From positions 137,166-201,165 of the forward strand of contig JAREIK010003090.1 in assembly GCA_029783825.1 (NCBI GenBank): 64,000 nt of DNA, written 5' to 3'. Every line of letters starts with the position of its first letter. Position 1 is the first letter of the stretch. Positions 11,934 to 24,790 of the stretch are shown in pieces. A program made the position numbers and the translations under genes. The stretch comes from Sapria himalayana (Eukaryota > Streptophyta > Magnoliopsida > Malpighiales > Rafflesiaceae). The notes under the pieces are model-generated. The model made no database searches. It saw only the letters and a program-made list of their open reading frames with translations, and had not been told where the DNA came from.

Positions 11934-12740
11934 GGTTATAAGTTTTTAAGAATTCAATTTATTTTGTATTATTATAATATGAAATAATTATAAAGGCATA
12001 AATTTTGAATCTTTTAGTCATTATAAATTTGAATCTTTGAAGTATTCATTTAATAACCACACTTAGATATTTATTTATTAAATAATCAAATTTTTTTTGA
12101 TGTCATTAATTTTTTTGTGCATTCAATTTAAAATTCAATTTATTTTCTTTTTAATTTTATAAAAAATTTGAATTTTTTTTAATTTGAAATTTTTTTTATT
12201 CAAAATTTTATAATATTTTAGTCATTATTTTTTTTAAAAGATTTCTATAATCATTAAAATATTGTATAAATATAGGAATAATATTAATATTTACTTATTT
12301 ATTCGTTAATTCATATAATCTTATAAATTTTTTTATTTAATCAAATAATTGTTTATTTTACCTTTTAATTAAAAGTAATTTTTATTTATGTTAATTTATT
12401 TAATTAAAATATTTTCACAATATTTATATATAAACAATAAATTATATTATTTTTTTAATACCAATATTTAAATATCATAATTAAAAATTTCAGAAAAAAT
12501 ATTTTTTATAATATTTTAATTAATTTATAATCAAAAAAATAATAATTTGACTTATCTACTATAAATCTTTATTTGTATATATATAATTATGAAATTTTTT
12601 ATTTATAATATCATATTTTTATAATTATATGAGGAGATTGTGTGTTTCAAGGATAGCTCATCTATAGACCATGAAATACCTTTAATATAAAAAATTAAAT
12701 AAATTATTAAAATACATAATTTTAAAAAAAAATATTAAAA
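10981..12740. other. Very AT-rich interior of element A, no gene seen
   Basis: Long A and T runs dominate and a (TA)n run lies near 11897-11930. No open frame or recognised motif is present. Confidence 0.5.
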
Positions 12741-13565
12741 TATTATAAATTAGCAATGGAAATTATCGCTAGCCCAAATAGCAGGGGTAAAATCCCCGTC
12801 TAAATGCATATATTTTGAGAAAGTCAAAATTTAGGGAATAATCGCTTCGAATTTTTTATAAAATTGTAAAAAAATAAGTTCAAATAATTATTTAGGAATG
12901 GATTTTGTCTTGAACTAATTAGCTATGGAAATTTCATCACGAAATCTGTTGTTATATCAAGGATGTAATTGGCTAGAAAAATTTCATCACTAAATCCATC
13001 ACTATATTCCATATCTAATTAACAAGATAATTTACTTCGCTAAATCCATCGCTATATGCCAGTTATAATTTGCTAGAAAAATATGTTGCTAAATCTATCG
13101 CTATACCAAATATGTAATTAGCTAGGAAAATTTCATCACAAAATCCATCACTATATTAAGGATGTAATTAGCTAGGGGAATTCTGTCTCTAAATCCAAAG
13201 CTATGTTCCAGATGTAAATAGCTAGAGATATTTCCTTGCTAAATCCATTGCTATATATGTAGCTTTTCATTGGATGGAAATTTATAAAAAAAATAGCGAT
13301 GGATTATTTCTGGATCTAATTAGCTATGAAAATTACATTGGTAAATCTATAGCTAAATTTATGGCTTTTTGTTACACAGAAATTTACGAATAAAATAGTG
13401 AGGAAATATTTTCAAAAGTGAGATTCCATCGCTAATCCGTCTCTAAATATTATTTCAATACAAAATCAGAAATTCCTTACTATTCTCTAGCTAATACCTC
13501 ACAATTTAACTAGAGAATGATCCCTAGATAAACTTTCCTAGCTAAATTGGCATTTTTTTGTAGTG
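12741..13565 (-). repeat. 5' subterminal repeat region of element A
   Basis: A word like TGTAATTAGCTAGGAAAATTTCATCGCTAAATCC recurs many times in direct orientation over about 800 bp, ending at the CACTA terminus. The same type of region is seen at 48290-49013 (element B) and 54186-54702 (element D), so these ends belong to one family. The dense short direct repeats are the expected binding platform for a CACTA DNA-binding protein (family knowledge; the protein for this copy is not identified). Confidence 0.8.
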
Positions 13566-16500
13566 TATCTATCAAGCTAGCTAGCTATCTAACTAACTAA
13601 CTATCTATCTCTATATCTATCTATATAACTTTCTGTCTTTCTATCTATCAATCTTCCTATTTATCATCTATCAATCTGTCTATCTTTAAATCTGTCTATC
13701 TGTCTTTCTATCTATGTATCTGTCAATCTATTTGATTGGCTAATTGTATATATGTGTGTATGTCTGTCTATCTATTTGTCTATCAATCTGTCTCTCAATC
13801 TATATATATGTGTGTGTGTGTGTGTGTCTATCTATATGTATATCTATTTATCTATCTATGTGTCTATCTATCTATATATCTATCTATTTTGTCTATCTAT
13901 TAGACTATCATTTTGTCTATCAATGTGTCTATTTATTAGTTTATCTATCTATCGATCTATCTATATATTTGACTAATAATCTATATAAATTTCTATCTAT
14001 CTATATGTTTATATATCAATCTATTAATAAGTCTATCTATCTATATATTAATCGGTCTATCAATCAATCTATCTAATAATCTATCAATCTATATATAGAT
14101 ATGTCAATCAATCTATTTAACAAACTATTTTTAAATCTGTCGATCAATTTATCATTATATATATCTATCTATCTTTCTCTTTATATCTATCTATCAATCT
14201 ATTTAACTATCTATCTATCAATATATCTCTCTAACTTTCTATCTATCTATATAATATCTATCTGTCTATTTTTTTATCTAATAAACTATTGATATATCTA
14301 TCTTCTATCTGTCAATCTTTCGGTCTATAAATCTATCTATCAAAATGTTTATCTATCAATCAATCTATCTATCAATCAATCTATCAATAAATATATCTAT
14401 TTTATCTGTCTATCTATCTATTTATCTATCTTTCATTCTTTCTTTCTATGTGTATATATATATTCCTATCAATCTACCTATCTATCTTTGTAGTAATCTT
14501 TCTAGCTATCTTTCAATCTATCAATCTATCTATCTATCTATTTTTCTATTAATCTATCTATCTATTTATCAATTTATATATTTGTCTATCTATCTATTTA
14601 TCTATCTAACTGTCTATCTATTTATCTCTCTATCAATCTATCTATTTATCTATCTATATATCTATATATCTGTGTATCTATATGTCTATCTATCTATTTA
14701 TCTATATGTCTATATTTCTATCTATCTATTTATCTATCTATCTATATATTTATCTAACTATCTAGTTGTCTATTTATCTATTTATCTATCTATCTGTCTG
14801 TCTATCAGACTATCTATCTAACTATCTAACTATCTAGTTGTCTTTCTTTCTATCAGTCTATCTATCTTTCTATTTATCTATCTATTTATTTATTTATCAG
14901 TCTATTTGTCTATCTTTTTGCCTTTTTATCTAGTTGTCTAACTCTTTTTCAATCTAATTATCTATCTATCTAACTAACTAACTATCTATCTTTCTATTTA
15001 TCTATCTATCTTTCTTTCTGTCTGTCTTTCTATTTATCTACCTCTCTATCTTAAAATCTATCTATCTATCTATATGTTTATCTATGTATGTATCTATCTT
15101 TCTTTCTATCTGTATATCAATCTGTGTATCTATCTTTCTATCTATCTTTCAATATAAATGTATATCTATCTGTCTATTAATTTGTCTTTCTATTTCGTTA
15201 TCTATCTATTTATTTATCTATCTGTCTATCTATTTATCTGTCTATCTATCTATGTATCTATATATTTATCTATCTTTCTATCTAACTTTTTATTTATCTG
15301 TCTATCTTTTGATCTATCTATCTATCTATATATTTGTCTATCTATTTGTCTTTATATCTATCTTCTATCTTTATATAAATCTATTTTTGTTTCTATCTAT
15401 ATACTTAACTATCTATATTTCTATATATCTATCTATCTTTTGGTCTATCTATCTGGCAAATAATATATCGATCTATTTTTCTATCTATCATTCCATCTTT
15501 TTGTCTATATATCATTTATCTATCTATCTAAAAATCTAAAATTGATCTATCTATCAATCAATCTATCAATCAATCAATCAATCTATTTATTAATCAATTT
15601 ATCAATGTAAATATCAATTTTTCTATAAATTTTGCTATCAATCAATCTATCTATTTATCTTTCTCTCTATCAATCTATCTAATATTCTAACTATTTATCT
15701 ATCAAATTTTTTATCTGCATATCTATTTATATATAAAGTTATCTATATATCTATGTATCTATCTATCTATATATTTATATATCTATCTAACTATTTATAT
15801 ATCTATCAGTTTATCTATTTGTCTATCTACCTGTCTATCTATCTATTTATATATCAATCTAATTAAATATCTATTTATCAATCTAAATTTATATCTATCT
15901 GTCTAGCTATTTATCTATCTCTCTATCTTTCTATCTATCTATATACCTATCTTTTTGTCTATATATCTATCAACCTATTTATAGGTATATCTTTATACTT
16001 ATATATCTGTTTATCTATCTGTCAAGCTATCTCTCTATAATCCTATCCATTAATATAAATATCTATTTATCTATATATATGTCCATCAATCTTTCTATCT
16101 ATCTATCTATCAATCTATCAATCTTCTATCTATATGTCTATCTATATATCTATATATCTATCTATCTATATATATTTCTTTCTATATGTCTATCTATCTA
16201 TCTATCGATCTTATTATCTATCTATTTCTATTTCTATCTATTTATCTATCTATCTGTTTATCTAACTATCTATCTATATATCACTCTTTATATCTGTCTA
16301 TCAATATGACTAATCATATATATCTATTTTTCTATCTATCTATTTGTTTATCTGTCTTTATATATATTTGTCTATCTATTTTTCTAATAATATGTTGATA
16401 TATTTGTCTATCTATCAATTTATCTTTCTATCTGCTTGTCTATCTATCAATTTATGAATAATTTTATCTCTCTATCTATCGATCTTTCTTTCAATCTGTA

Positions 16501-16744
16501 TATCAATTAGTCAATTAATCTATTTTTATATCTATCAATCTATCAATCAATCAATCTATATATCTATCTATCAATCTATATATCTATCTATCTATCTATT
16601 CATCTTTATTTCTGTCTGTCTATATGTGTGTCTATCTACCTATCTGTATGTCTATATATCTATCTATTTATTTGTCTGTTTGTGTGTATGTTTGTTTATC
16701 TATCTGTCTTTCTATTTTTATATCTATTAGGCTATCTTTTTGTC

Positions 16745-16775
<31 letters not shown>

Positions 16776-17640
16776 TTATCTATCTTTCTATCTATCTATC
16801 TATATATCTTTATATCTAGCTATCTTTCAATATGCCTATCTATCTTGATAGAAAACTTTCTATATTTTTGACTATCTATCTATATAAAAAAGTCTATCAA
16901 TGTGTCTATCTATTTGATTATCTATTTTTCTATCTATTTGTATATCTATCTATCTATCATCTATTTATCTATTTATCTATTTGTCAATTTATCTATCTAT
17001 CTTTCTATCTATCTGTCTATCTACCTTTCTATCTATATGTTTATCTATATGTCTATTATCAATCTATATATCTAAATATCTATTTGTCTATCTATCTATT
17101 TGCCTATATATCTATCTGCCTATCTATCTATCTATCAGACTATATACCTATCTATCGAATTAACTTTCAATATATCTATTTTTCTGTCTATTTATTTGAA
17201 TTTCTTTCTATCAGACTTTCTATCTTTCTATTTGCCTATCTATATATCTATCTAATTATCTGCCTATCTATCTATATATTTATTTGGCTATCTATCTGTC
17301 TATCAATCTATCAATCTATCTATCTGTCTATCTGTCTATCTATCTATCTATCTATATTCCTATATATCTTCTATCTATCTATGTATCTATTTTTCTATCT
17401 ATCTGTCCTATTGATATATCTATTTATTTAGTAGTATATATATTTTTCTATCTATCTATCTATCTCGCTATCTATCTATGTATATGTTGATCTATTTATG
17501 TATCTTTATGTCTAACTTTCTATCTATCAATATGTTTATCTATCTGCCAATCTATATTTCTAAATGATCTATCTCTCAATCTAGATTGATTGATAGATTA
17601 AAATCTATCAATCAATCTATCTATCCAACTATCAATTGAA
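13566..17640 (+). repeat. Degenerate (TATC)n array, segment 2
   Basis: It continues the same CTAT-type array as positions 1-3770 after element A. Variant words, low G content on the + strand and spurious Tyr/Leu/Ser/Ile frames are as before. The first bases, TAT, duplicate those just left of element A. The right edge contains an inverted repeat at 17582-17619 where the strand identity of the repeat briefly flips. Confidence 0.95.
17582..17619. repeat. Perfect 18-bp inverted repeat at the array edge
   Basis: Arms 17582-17599 and 17602-17619 are reverse complements (TAGATTGATTGATAGATT and its complement) separated by two A residues. It is formed by a local flip of the tetranucleotide repeat and can fold into a hairpin. 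Confidence 0.85.
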
Positions 17641-17837
17641 AAATAAGGGTATATTGAGAGTGTCCATTGATCAGGCTCATATATGGTATAATACAAATAA
17701 GGGTAGTATTCTTACCTAATCCCAGCCCTTGGGCTTCATGCTCAAATATGAACTTGTGTATAATAAAAGATGTAATATTTGATAGGTTTATACATAAGAA
17801 ATCTTATTTTCTTTTATATAATTTTTAATTCTAATAC
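17641..17837. other. Possible LTR-like fragment
   Basis: The stretch GAGAGTGTCCATTGATCAGG, followed by CCCAGCCCTTGGGC and TCAAATATG, has the look of plant copia LTR sequence. No matching second LTR, TG...CA boundaries, PBS or target duplication were found. This is an impression only. An alternative is an unrelated unique segment at the array border. Confidence 0.2.
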
Positions 17838-18080
17838 TGCACTCTCTGTGTCTCTCTCTCTCTCCCTCTCTAATTCTTCCTATCACTCAATTCCTCTTTT
17901 CTGTGTCACACTCTATCTCTTGTTATTTTCTTTCTTGCTCTCCTTTCTTTATTGTTCTCTCTCTCTCTCTCTCCCCACTCTCTCTCCCTCTCTCTCCCTC
18001 TCCCTCTCTCTCTCTTTCTCTTCCTCTCTCTCTTTCCCTCTCTCTCCCTTTTCACCATTTCTCTCCCTCTAACTCTCTCT

Positions 18081-18123
<43 letters not shown>

Positions 18124-18210
18124 GTCTCCCCATTTCTTTGCCGCTCTCTCTCTCCCCCACCTTATCTCTCTCTCTCTCCCTCTCTCTCCCTCTCCTCCTT
18201 CAAACATTAA
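17838..18210 (+). repeat. Polypyrimidine (CT)n-rich tract
   Basis: About 370 bp are almost wholly C and T on the + strand, with long CTCTCT runs and CCCTCTCTCTCC interruptions. It lies about 370 bp upstream of the transposase-associated domain of composite C. Open frames rich in Ser/Leu/Pro (and Arg/Glu on the other strand) across it are products of the repeat. Confidence 0.9.
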
Positions 18211-18560
18211 ATGTCTTTTTTTTGCTTTCCTTTCTTATGCATTATCACGTTTTGCACCCTTTATGTATTATAACTGTGATATCTATTAATCTTTATTATG
18301 CTAAAAATTACTTTATCTATTAATGTAGATTCTTCAAATGCATTGCATAATATTCATGATATTTAATTTTTATATATTCATCTTTAATGATTTTATTTAA
18401 TTATTTGTATATTTTGAGGTAATAGAATGTTTTATTCAAAATAATGATTGGGCATTATTTTTTATAAATAAAACAAGGCAAAATGAGCTCAGATCATTAG
18501 TGGATGTACATAAGGGTTATTAATGGATTTTTGAATACAAATTTTTTGGCTGGGCTCCAA
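18211..18560. other. AT-rich segment upstream of the TNP2 relic
   Basis: No recognised repeat or terminus is present. It lies where the 5' part of the transposase gene and the element 5' end would be expected, but neither is recognised. Confidence 0.4.
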
Positions 18561-18569
18561 ACTTTTAAT

Positions 18570-21500
18570 TAATTTTGTATGTAGTCAATTGAGATTGATG
18601 GATGGAAATAAAATTAAGTGCCCATGTAATCATCGCAAGTGTCAAAATATCATTTTTCGTGATGCAAACACTATAAGATATCATTTGGCTAAATATGGCT
18701 TTGTGCCAAATTATTTTATTCGGTTTTATAATGGGGATAGTACAATGGCTCTGAATAGTGACCAAAATAATGGTATTGAATCGTTTGCTTGTGGTGAAGA
18801 ATCATCAAACACATACCATAGAAAGATCACATAAGCTTCTAGTGCAGGCTTCAATATGGATTACATGGATGAACCACCTAATCATGGAGCTTATAAATCT
18901 AATCAAATACTTAAAGTTGCAGATAAAGAGTTGTGACATGGTTGTAAAACATATTCACAATTGTCACTTGTGGCTCGACTAATGAGGATTAAATTAGAAA
19001 ATCATATGTCTGAGAAATTATATGATCTGGTGACAGAACTGATGAAGGAGATTATTCCAGATAATAATTTGATCACTAACAACTTTTACAACACTAAGAA
19101 GTTACTACGAGGAATGGTTCTACCAGTGAAAAAAATTGATTGTTATTTAAATGGATGCATGTTATATTGGGGGCATTGATAGTGATTTAATTAGTTGTAA
19201 GTTTTGTGATAATCTTTAATTTATGAAGGCACTTCGTATTGTAGATACGTGACAAAAATTGATGGTTGTCTTTAAAAAGATGTATTATTTTCCATTAATT
19301 TCTCGATTATAGAAACTATATTCATCAAATACTATAGCAGATGATATGATGTGGCATTTTGAGCATGAGTTTGAAGAAGGGGTAATGCATCATCCATTAG
19401 ATTCACCTACTTGGAAGCATTTTAATTATAAACATCAAGATTTTGTAGCAGAAAGATGAAATATGAGATTGGGTCTCTACACTGATGGATTTCAGCGATT
19501 TGGGCAATCTAGACAATAATATTAAACATGGCCACTAATAGTGACACCGAATAACTTGCCTTCGTGGTTGTGTATGAAGGAGCAATATATGTTTTTGTCA
19601 ATATTGGTTCCACGGCAAATAAAAATTGAAAGACATGCTAGAAGTTTTCTTATAGCCTATTATTGTAGAGTTAACTCATTTATGGGATGTTGGCATGAAT
19701 ACATATGATATCTCAAAGAAGAAGAATTTCATTATGCGGGTAGCCCTTATGTGGATTGTAAGTGACTTTCCTGCATATTCAATATTGTTTGGCTGGAGTA
19801 TTGTAAGATGATTCACATGCCCGTATTGCATGATAAATTCTAATGCATTTACCCATAAATTTAGTGGTGAACAATCATGGTTTGATAACCATCATAAATT
19901 TCTACTTAATAATCATCCATTTCAAAGAAATATAACTACATTTATAAAAAATAAAACTGTGATGATAGTTGCACCAGCAGTTCGTTTAGGATATGATATT
20001 ATGACAGACATTCAAAGTTTAGATTTAAAGAAGGTAACTAAAAAGGAAGCTACTGGAAGTAATGGATCAATAGGCGAATTATTTGGCTGGAGGAAACATT
20101 GTATATTTTGGGACTTGCCCTATTGGAAGTCCAATTTAATTCATCATAACTTAGATGTAATGCATATTGAAAAAAATGTTTTTGACATTGTTTTCAACAC
20201 TGTCCTTAATGTAGATGGAAAAACAAAAGATACTGTAAAATCAAGACAAGAGCTGAATGAATACATTCGGAGTCCTGAATTAAAACTGAATGAGGAAACA
20301 AGTAAATTCCCTAAATCTTGCTACACACTTGATAAGAAGGCAAGACATATATTGTGTGAATATGTTAAAAATTTGAAATTCCATGATGGATATGTGTTAA
20401 ATATGGGTAGATACGTGGATATGAAGAATCTTATGTTATTTAGAATGAAATGTCATGACTGTCATGTATTTATGCAGAAATTAATACCAATTGAATTTTG
20501 TGAATTACTTTCAGTAAGTGATTGGAAAGTCCTTATAGAACTTAGTTTGTTTTTTAAATAGCTAACCACAATCACAATCAAAACTGATGACATGGTGAGG
20601 CTGGAGAATGACATTTAACTTATTATTTGTAAGCTTGAATGGATATTCCCATTGAGTTTTTTTTGACTCGATGGAGCATTTTCCTGTCCATTTGGTATAT
20701 GAAGCAATGATTACAGGGCCAGTGCAATTCAGTTGATGTACCCTTTTGAGAGGTAAATACATATAATTTGCTGTGTTTTATTATTTAGTACTTTAAGTAT
20801 TATTGTAATTTAATCTAATTGAAACCTAACATTATGGATGTAGGTATCTTTGTATGTTGAAATTGAATGTTAGAAACAATGCAAAAGTTGAAGGTTCAAT
20901 TTGCAATGCATATTTAGTAGAAGAAGCATCATCAATTTGTTCTTATTATTTTTAGGATCATATAAATACAAAGAATATAAATGTACCACGGAATTATGGT
21001 CATGTGATGGAAGAAGATGATTCTATGGACAAACTATCTTTCTTCAAGAACCCTGGAAGAGCATTTGGAAGAGTAATGAAAATATGTATGGCAGATGAAG
21101 AGTACAAAGCAACTCAGAGCTATCTTTTACTTAATTGTGAGGAGGTTGCACCATATATTGAATATGTATACTGCTATATATGTAATTTGTTTTTATTTAA
21201 TAATCTGTTTGTATAACAAAATATTTTTCTGTTTAAATATTTTCATGTAAGTGCAGGAAAGAAAATATTAAAAGGTCGGGGATGCAGTAGTAGCATAATA
21301 ATGGAGGTCCCGCTGTCCAGTCAGCGGGCCAAAATTTTTGAAGCAGAGCCTGACCCGTTCCATGATCCGACCCACTGCAGTTAAATGAACCGAGATGTTT
21401 TTTAATATAAAATGATTTGTAATTTTATTTTTTGGGTGGCTATTTTTGACCCATGGAACTGTTCATCATCTCTCTCACTTCTCTCTACGTGATTTATCAT

Positions 21501-22450
21501 GACTGCTCTGTGTGCCGTATACTATAAGGAGTTTCTATTTGGTTTAATCTGTAATGCATACGTATTTTCTGGTGGATGTAGCTAGTCATACTGAGCAACT
21601 AGAAAACCACGTTATTTTCGGTGTTGATTTCTCGTTTTTTTTGATTATGTTGTGGATGCTTGCTGGATTGTGATATATATTGCTTGTTTTCTGTGTTTTT
21701 GTTGTTTATGTATCTTAATCTCACTACCATGGAAGTGCAATTGCCCAACATATACCCAAAATGGCTGTAGATTTAATCATAGTTTAATTTTATTTTTAAT
21801 AGGAATTATTAAAAATTGATATACAATTTTTTACTCTCTTTTTATATTTCTGCAGTATTTATGTTGAGCAGTTAAAATATAGGCATCCAACAATTTCCAG
21901 CAAAGATGTCGATTATATGCTAGAAACTGAATTTGCGAATTGGTTAAAAAATTATTTGAGAATAATTTAGTTTTATATTTTTGAATTATTTAATTTATTA
22001 GTATCTTTTATTTGTCAATATCATTTTTTTAATTTTTCACAGGCAATTGATCCTTCAAATGGAGATTCAAATATTTTCTTTCAGACTCTAAGTAAAGGCC
22101 CGTTTAGATATGTGACAACCTATCCTGGGTATTTTGTTAATGGATATAAATTTCACACAATCGAGCATCCTTCTTCTAAAATAACAATGAATAGTGGTGT
22201 ATGCATTAAAAGCTCATGTTATAGTACAGATGAGATTGATTATTATGGTCAACTCAAAGAAGTTATTGAGTTTGAGTATCCTGGACTCGAAAACAACAGG
22301 ATTGTATTATTTAAGTGTGAATGCTTTGATCCTACATGAAATGTGAGCACAAAGATTCATTCGGATTATAAGCTAGTAGATGTTAACCATAAACACAGAT
22401 ATAATCGATATGAGCCATTTATTATGGTAGTTCAAGCCAATTAGTTATTT
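18570..22450 (+). pseudogene. TNP2-like CACTA transposase, decayed
   Basis: The domain order of plant TNP2 is preserved across several frames. The transposase-associated domain lies at about 18580-18720 (MDGNKIKCPCNHRKCQNIIF, YGFVPNYF). The conserved central region lies at about 18960-19180 (LSLVARLMRIKLENHMSE, KKLLRGMVLPVKKIDC, NGCMLYWG). The catalytic core follows at about 19270-20170, with LYTDGFQRFGQS, LWDVGMNTYDIS, LFGWRKHCIFWDLPYWK and HNLDVMHIEKNVFD recognisable. DUF4218-type sequence follows at about 20440-21160 (MKCHDCHVFMQKLIPI, NPGRAFGRVMK, LNCEEVAPYIE), and a DUF4216-type end at about 22030-22440 (GYFVNGYKFHTIEH, VLFKCECFD). Stops and frameshifts interrupt at least the 19240-19830 and 20560-20980 stretches. 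Probable introns lie at about 21165-21855 and 21960-22040. It cannot encode a working transposase as it stands. In intact elements the protein cuts the terminal repeats and mobilises the element. Confidence 0.85.
21243..21600. other. GC-richer insert within a probable TNP2 intron
   Basis: The sequence between LNCEEVAPYIE (about 21163) and YVEQLKYRHPTISSKDVDYM (from about 21859) is intron-like. Its beginning contains a patch with GTCCCGCTGTCCAGTCAGCG and a run of GACCC-type words, followed by CT-rich sequence. It contrasts with the AT-rich introns nearby. A non-autonomous hAT-like element or a captured host fragment are possible; no inverted repeats or target duplication were established. Confidence 0.3.
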
Positions 22451-22890
22451 ATTTTACAAATCTGAGTTTATCTCATGATAAGAGAGTTTAGTGGGCGATT
22501 TGCAAAATCAATGCTCGATCAAAATTTCAAGTACCAACATCACAACAAAGAAGTGCAGACTTAAAATTTGCACCGGCATTCCAGGAAGATGACATAAATA
22601 ATATTGAGCCTTTAAATGTAAATGAAGATCCAAAAATTTTATGTGACGCAAATGGTGGCACAATAGAAATTGAAGATGATCAATTTTTATCTGAAGATGA
22701 GTTTGAACTTCTTTCAGAATCAGACAAAATCCATCACTATTTTTGTTATAATTTTAAATTGTTATAATTTTATTATAAATTTAAATTATCAAAGAATTTT
22801 TATATTTTGTTGAAATCTATTGGTGTGTTTTATTCGAAAATGCATATTTGTTCATCATATTCCAATTTTTGTTCAATGTTTTATTTTGTA
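22451..22890. other. End of TNP2 relic and intergenic region of element C
   Basis: An acidic coding-like stretch (about 22580-22720, residues such as NIEPLNVNEDP and IEIEDDQFLSEDE) probably continues the C-terminal tail of the transposase. It is followed by about 160 bp of AT-rich sequence before the second ORF. Confidence 0.4.
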
Positions 22891-22891
22891 C

Positions 22892-24790
22892 AATAGATGG
22901 TGCCTAAAAGACATGGTTGTGGTGGAGGTTGACGTGGACATAGAAATGAACCAAATTCAACTAGTATGTTAAATCATGTTGCAAATCAGTCCCATCTCAT
23001 AGCCACCATATCGAGACTTCAACTTCACAATCACCATCTGCATTTCTATCACCATCACCATCTTTGAGACCTCAATTATCACTTTAATCAAATGTAAGCC
23101 AACCACCAATTGTGCTTCCTACACACACTTTTTATCCATCTCTTTCTTCTACACCATAGTATACACTAATTATTCTCCCATTTAAAATACCAATGACATC
23201 ATCAAATGTCATGCCTTCCTCTATAATCAGTGTAATTTATTGAGATTGTGAATGAGAGGTAAAAGAAATATGTAAAAATAAATTGAAAAAAAAATTTTGA
23301 TGTTACTTTCAGTGGTTTTTTTAAAATTATTATGATTTTTTTTGTTTTCAATGTTATTTATTTATCTTTATAGTTTTATTCCAGCTCACAAGTTTTCGAC
23401 TATAATTACAAATGCTTTCAAGAAAATGGCTAATTCTAAAGCTTTCTCCTTTAAGAAAGTTTCTTAATCGACAAAAGAGTCATATTTTAATGACTTTCAG
23501 GTAAAAATAACAAAACAAAAGCATTGAAAAATAAATATATAATTACTTAACTTATATGTTGATTATTATTCAAGTAGTAAATAATTGTTTTCTTGTAGTT
23601 AATATAAATTCTTTTGTCATTTTTCTATTTATAAAATTAGAGCACATGGGCATCCAAATTTGATGGAAAGATAAAGTCATTATGAGAGATCAAAGCTGCT
23701 TAACGGTATTATGATTTTGTCCATAAATTATAGAAAATGAAAGAAAGACCTGAATTTATATCCGAGGAAGACTGGCCTGATTTTATATCCGAGGAAGACT
23801 TGCCTGAGTGGCTTAATTATTGGGAGGAGCCACATGTGAAGAAAAAATCAAATATTGCCACAAAAAATAGATGAAGTGAGGTAGCTGGACTAGGTACATG
23901 AATCTCTCGACACACTAGAGGTTTAAAGTCGAGCATTGAGCATGCTCGAGATTTGGTACAAATTTAAAATTCTAAACATATCTATATTTTGTGGTTGTCC
24001 TAATAGTCCAATAAATAAAATCTTATCATGGTTTTATTAATTTAGTTAAATCTTTTTATCATTTGTTTTTTTATGACTTAATAAAAACAAATTCTAGGCT
24101 GGAGAATTGAGTCGAGATTCAAATTCTAGGCTGAGTATGGTTGTCAACATACTCATTATGTTGACAACAAGTCTCAGATGATTGCTATAAAAAATTGTAT
24201 TATTATTTAGATTTTATAAAACTACAGTACATTATGAAAATTGTTTTGAATGCAAAATATTTATTTTATTTTTTGTATATCTAGAATAGTTTTTTTCTCT
24301 ATTTTTATCTCAGTACCTAATGGAGGAACGTGGACAGCTGCTCATCAACAAGTTGAGAGTTCTATGAATCTTCAACCAATTGAGTATGATCCTATTTATT
24401 TGGAGACAATAGGAGGTCAAAAGAAGCAGCGAGTGTACGGAATCGGCTCTAAGGGAGTGACATTTTGTTGTAGCAGTCATGCTTCTAATTAATCTGCCTT
24501 AGCAATGGTGGATGAGGCAGTCGAACAAGCACTAGACACAAATGAACATATTTTAGTTATGGAGACCGAAATTAAAAAGAAGGATGAGTAGATAACTAAT
24601 TTGATGGAAGAAATGCAAGAAATTAAAGAAATGAACTACGAGATGAAAGAAATTAAAAATGTAATGCAACAGTAGATGTCCTATATGGAGTCATAGTTAG
24701 CAGCATTGGTGCAACAGATTACATTCAGAGATCTAGCTACGAATCCTTGCAAGAGAGGCTAGCATTCCATACAAATTATGAGGATGATTG
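22892..24790 (+). pseudogene. Second CACTA ORF, Transposase_24 (Ptta/En/Spm) type, decayed
   Basis: The start MVPKRHGCGGG at 22892 resembles the basic Gly-rich beginning of the companion protein of plant CACTA elements. A conserved middle at about 23640-23940 reads WASKFDGKIKSL, then RYYDFVHKL, EFISEEDW, EEPHVKKKSNIATKNR and TRGLKS, the pattern of the Ptta/En/Spm family. The end at about 24305-24780 has GGTWTAAHQQVE, YDPIYLETIGGQKKQRVYGIGSKG and a Glu/Lys/Met-rich stretch likely to be coiled coil. Several in-frame stops and probable introns break it. A 27-bp tandem duplication (about 23753-23806) repeats FISEED. Proteins of this kind are thought to bind the subterminal repeats. Confidence 0.75.

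Larger units (their letters stand above)
3771..13565 (-). mobile_element. CACTA element A, non-autonomous, inserted in the TATC array
   Basis: The left terminus reads TACTACAAAAAATCC. The right terminus, read inward on the minus strand, is CACTACAAAAAAATGCC, so the ends form an imperfect inverted repeat of the CACTA type. The triplet TAT flanks both sides (3768-3770 and 13566-13568), as expected for the 3-bp target duplication of this superfamily. Subterminal repeats with words like AGCTAAATTAGC and TAGCGATGG lie inside both ends. Orientation is inferred: the left end matches the 3' end of composite C, which lies downstream of a + strand transposase. No TNP2 or companion ORF is visible inside, so the copy appears non-autonomous. 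A copia relic lies in its 5' half. Length is 9,795 bp. Confidence 0.85.

Noticed and set aside
1..17640. Tandem tetranucleotide units as a CRISPR array or telomere
   Set aside because: There are no spacers of fixed length and no TTTAGGG-type units; the sequence is an ordinary though very long microsatellite.
17906..18323. Ser/Leu/Pro-rich and Arg/Glu-rich open frames
   Set aside because: They are translations of the (CT)n tract on its two strands.
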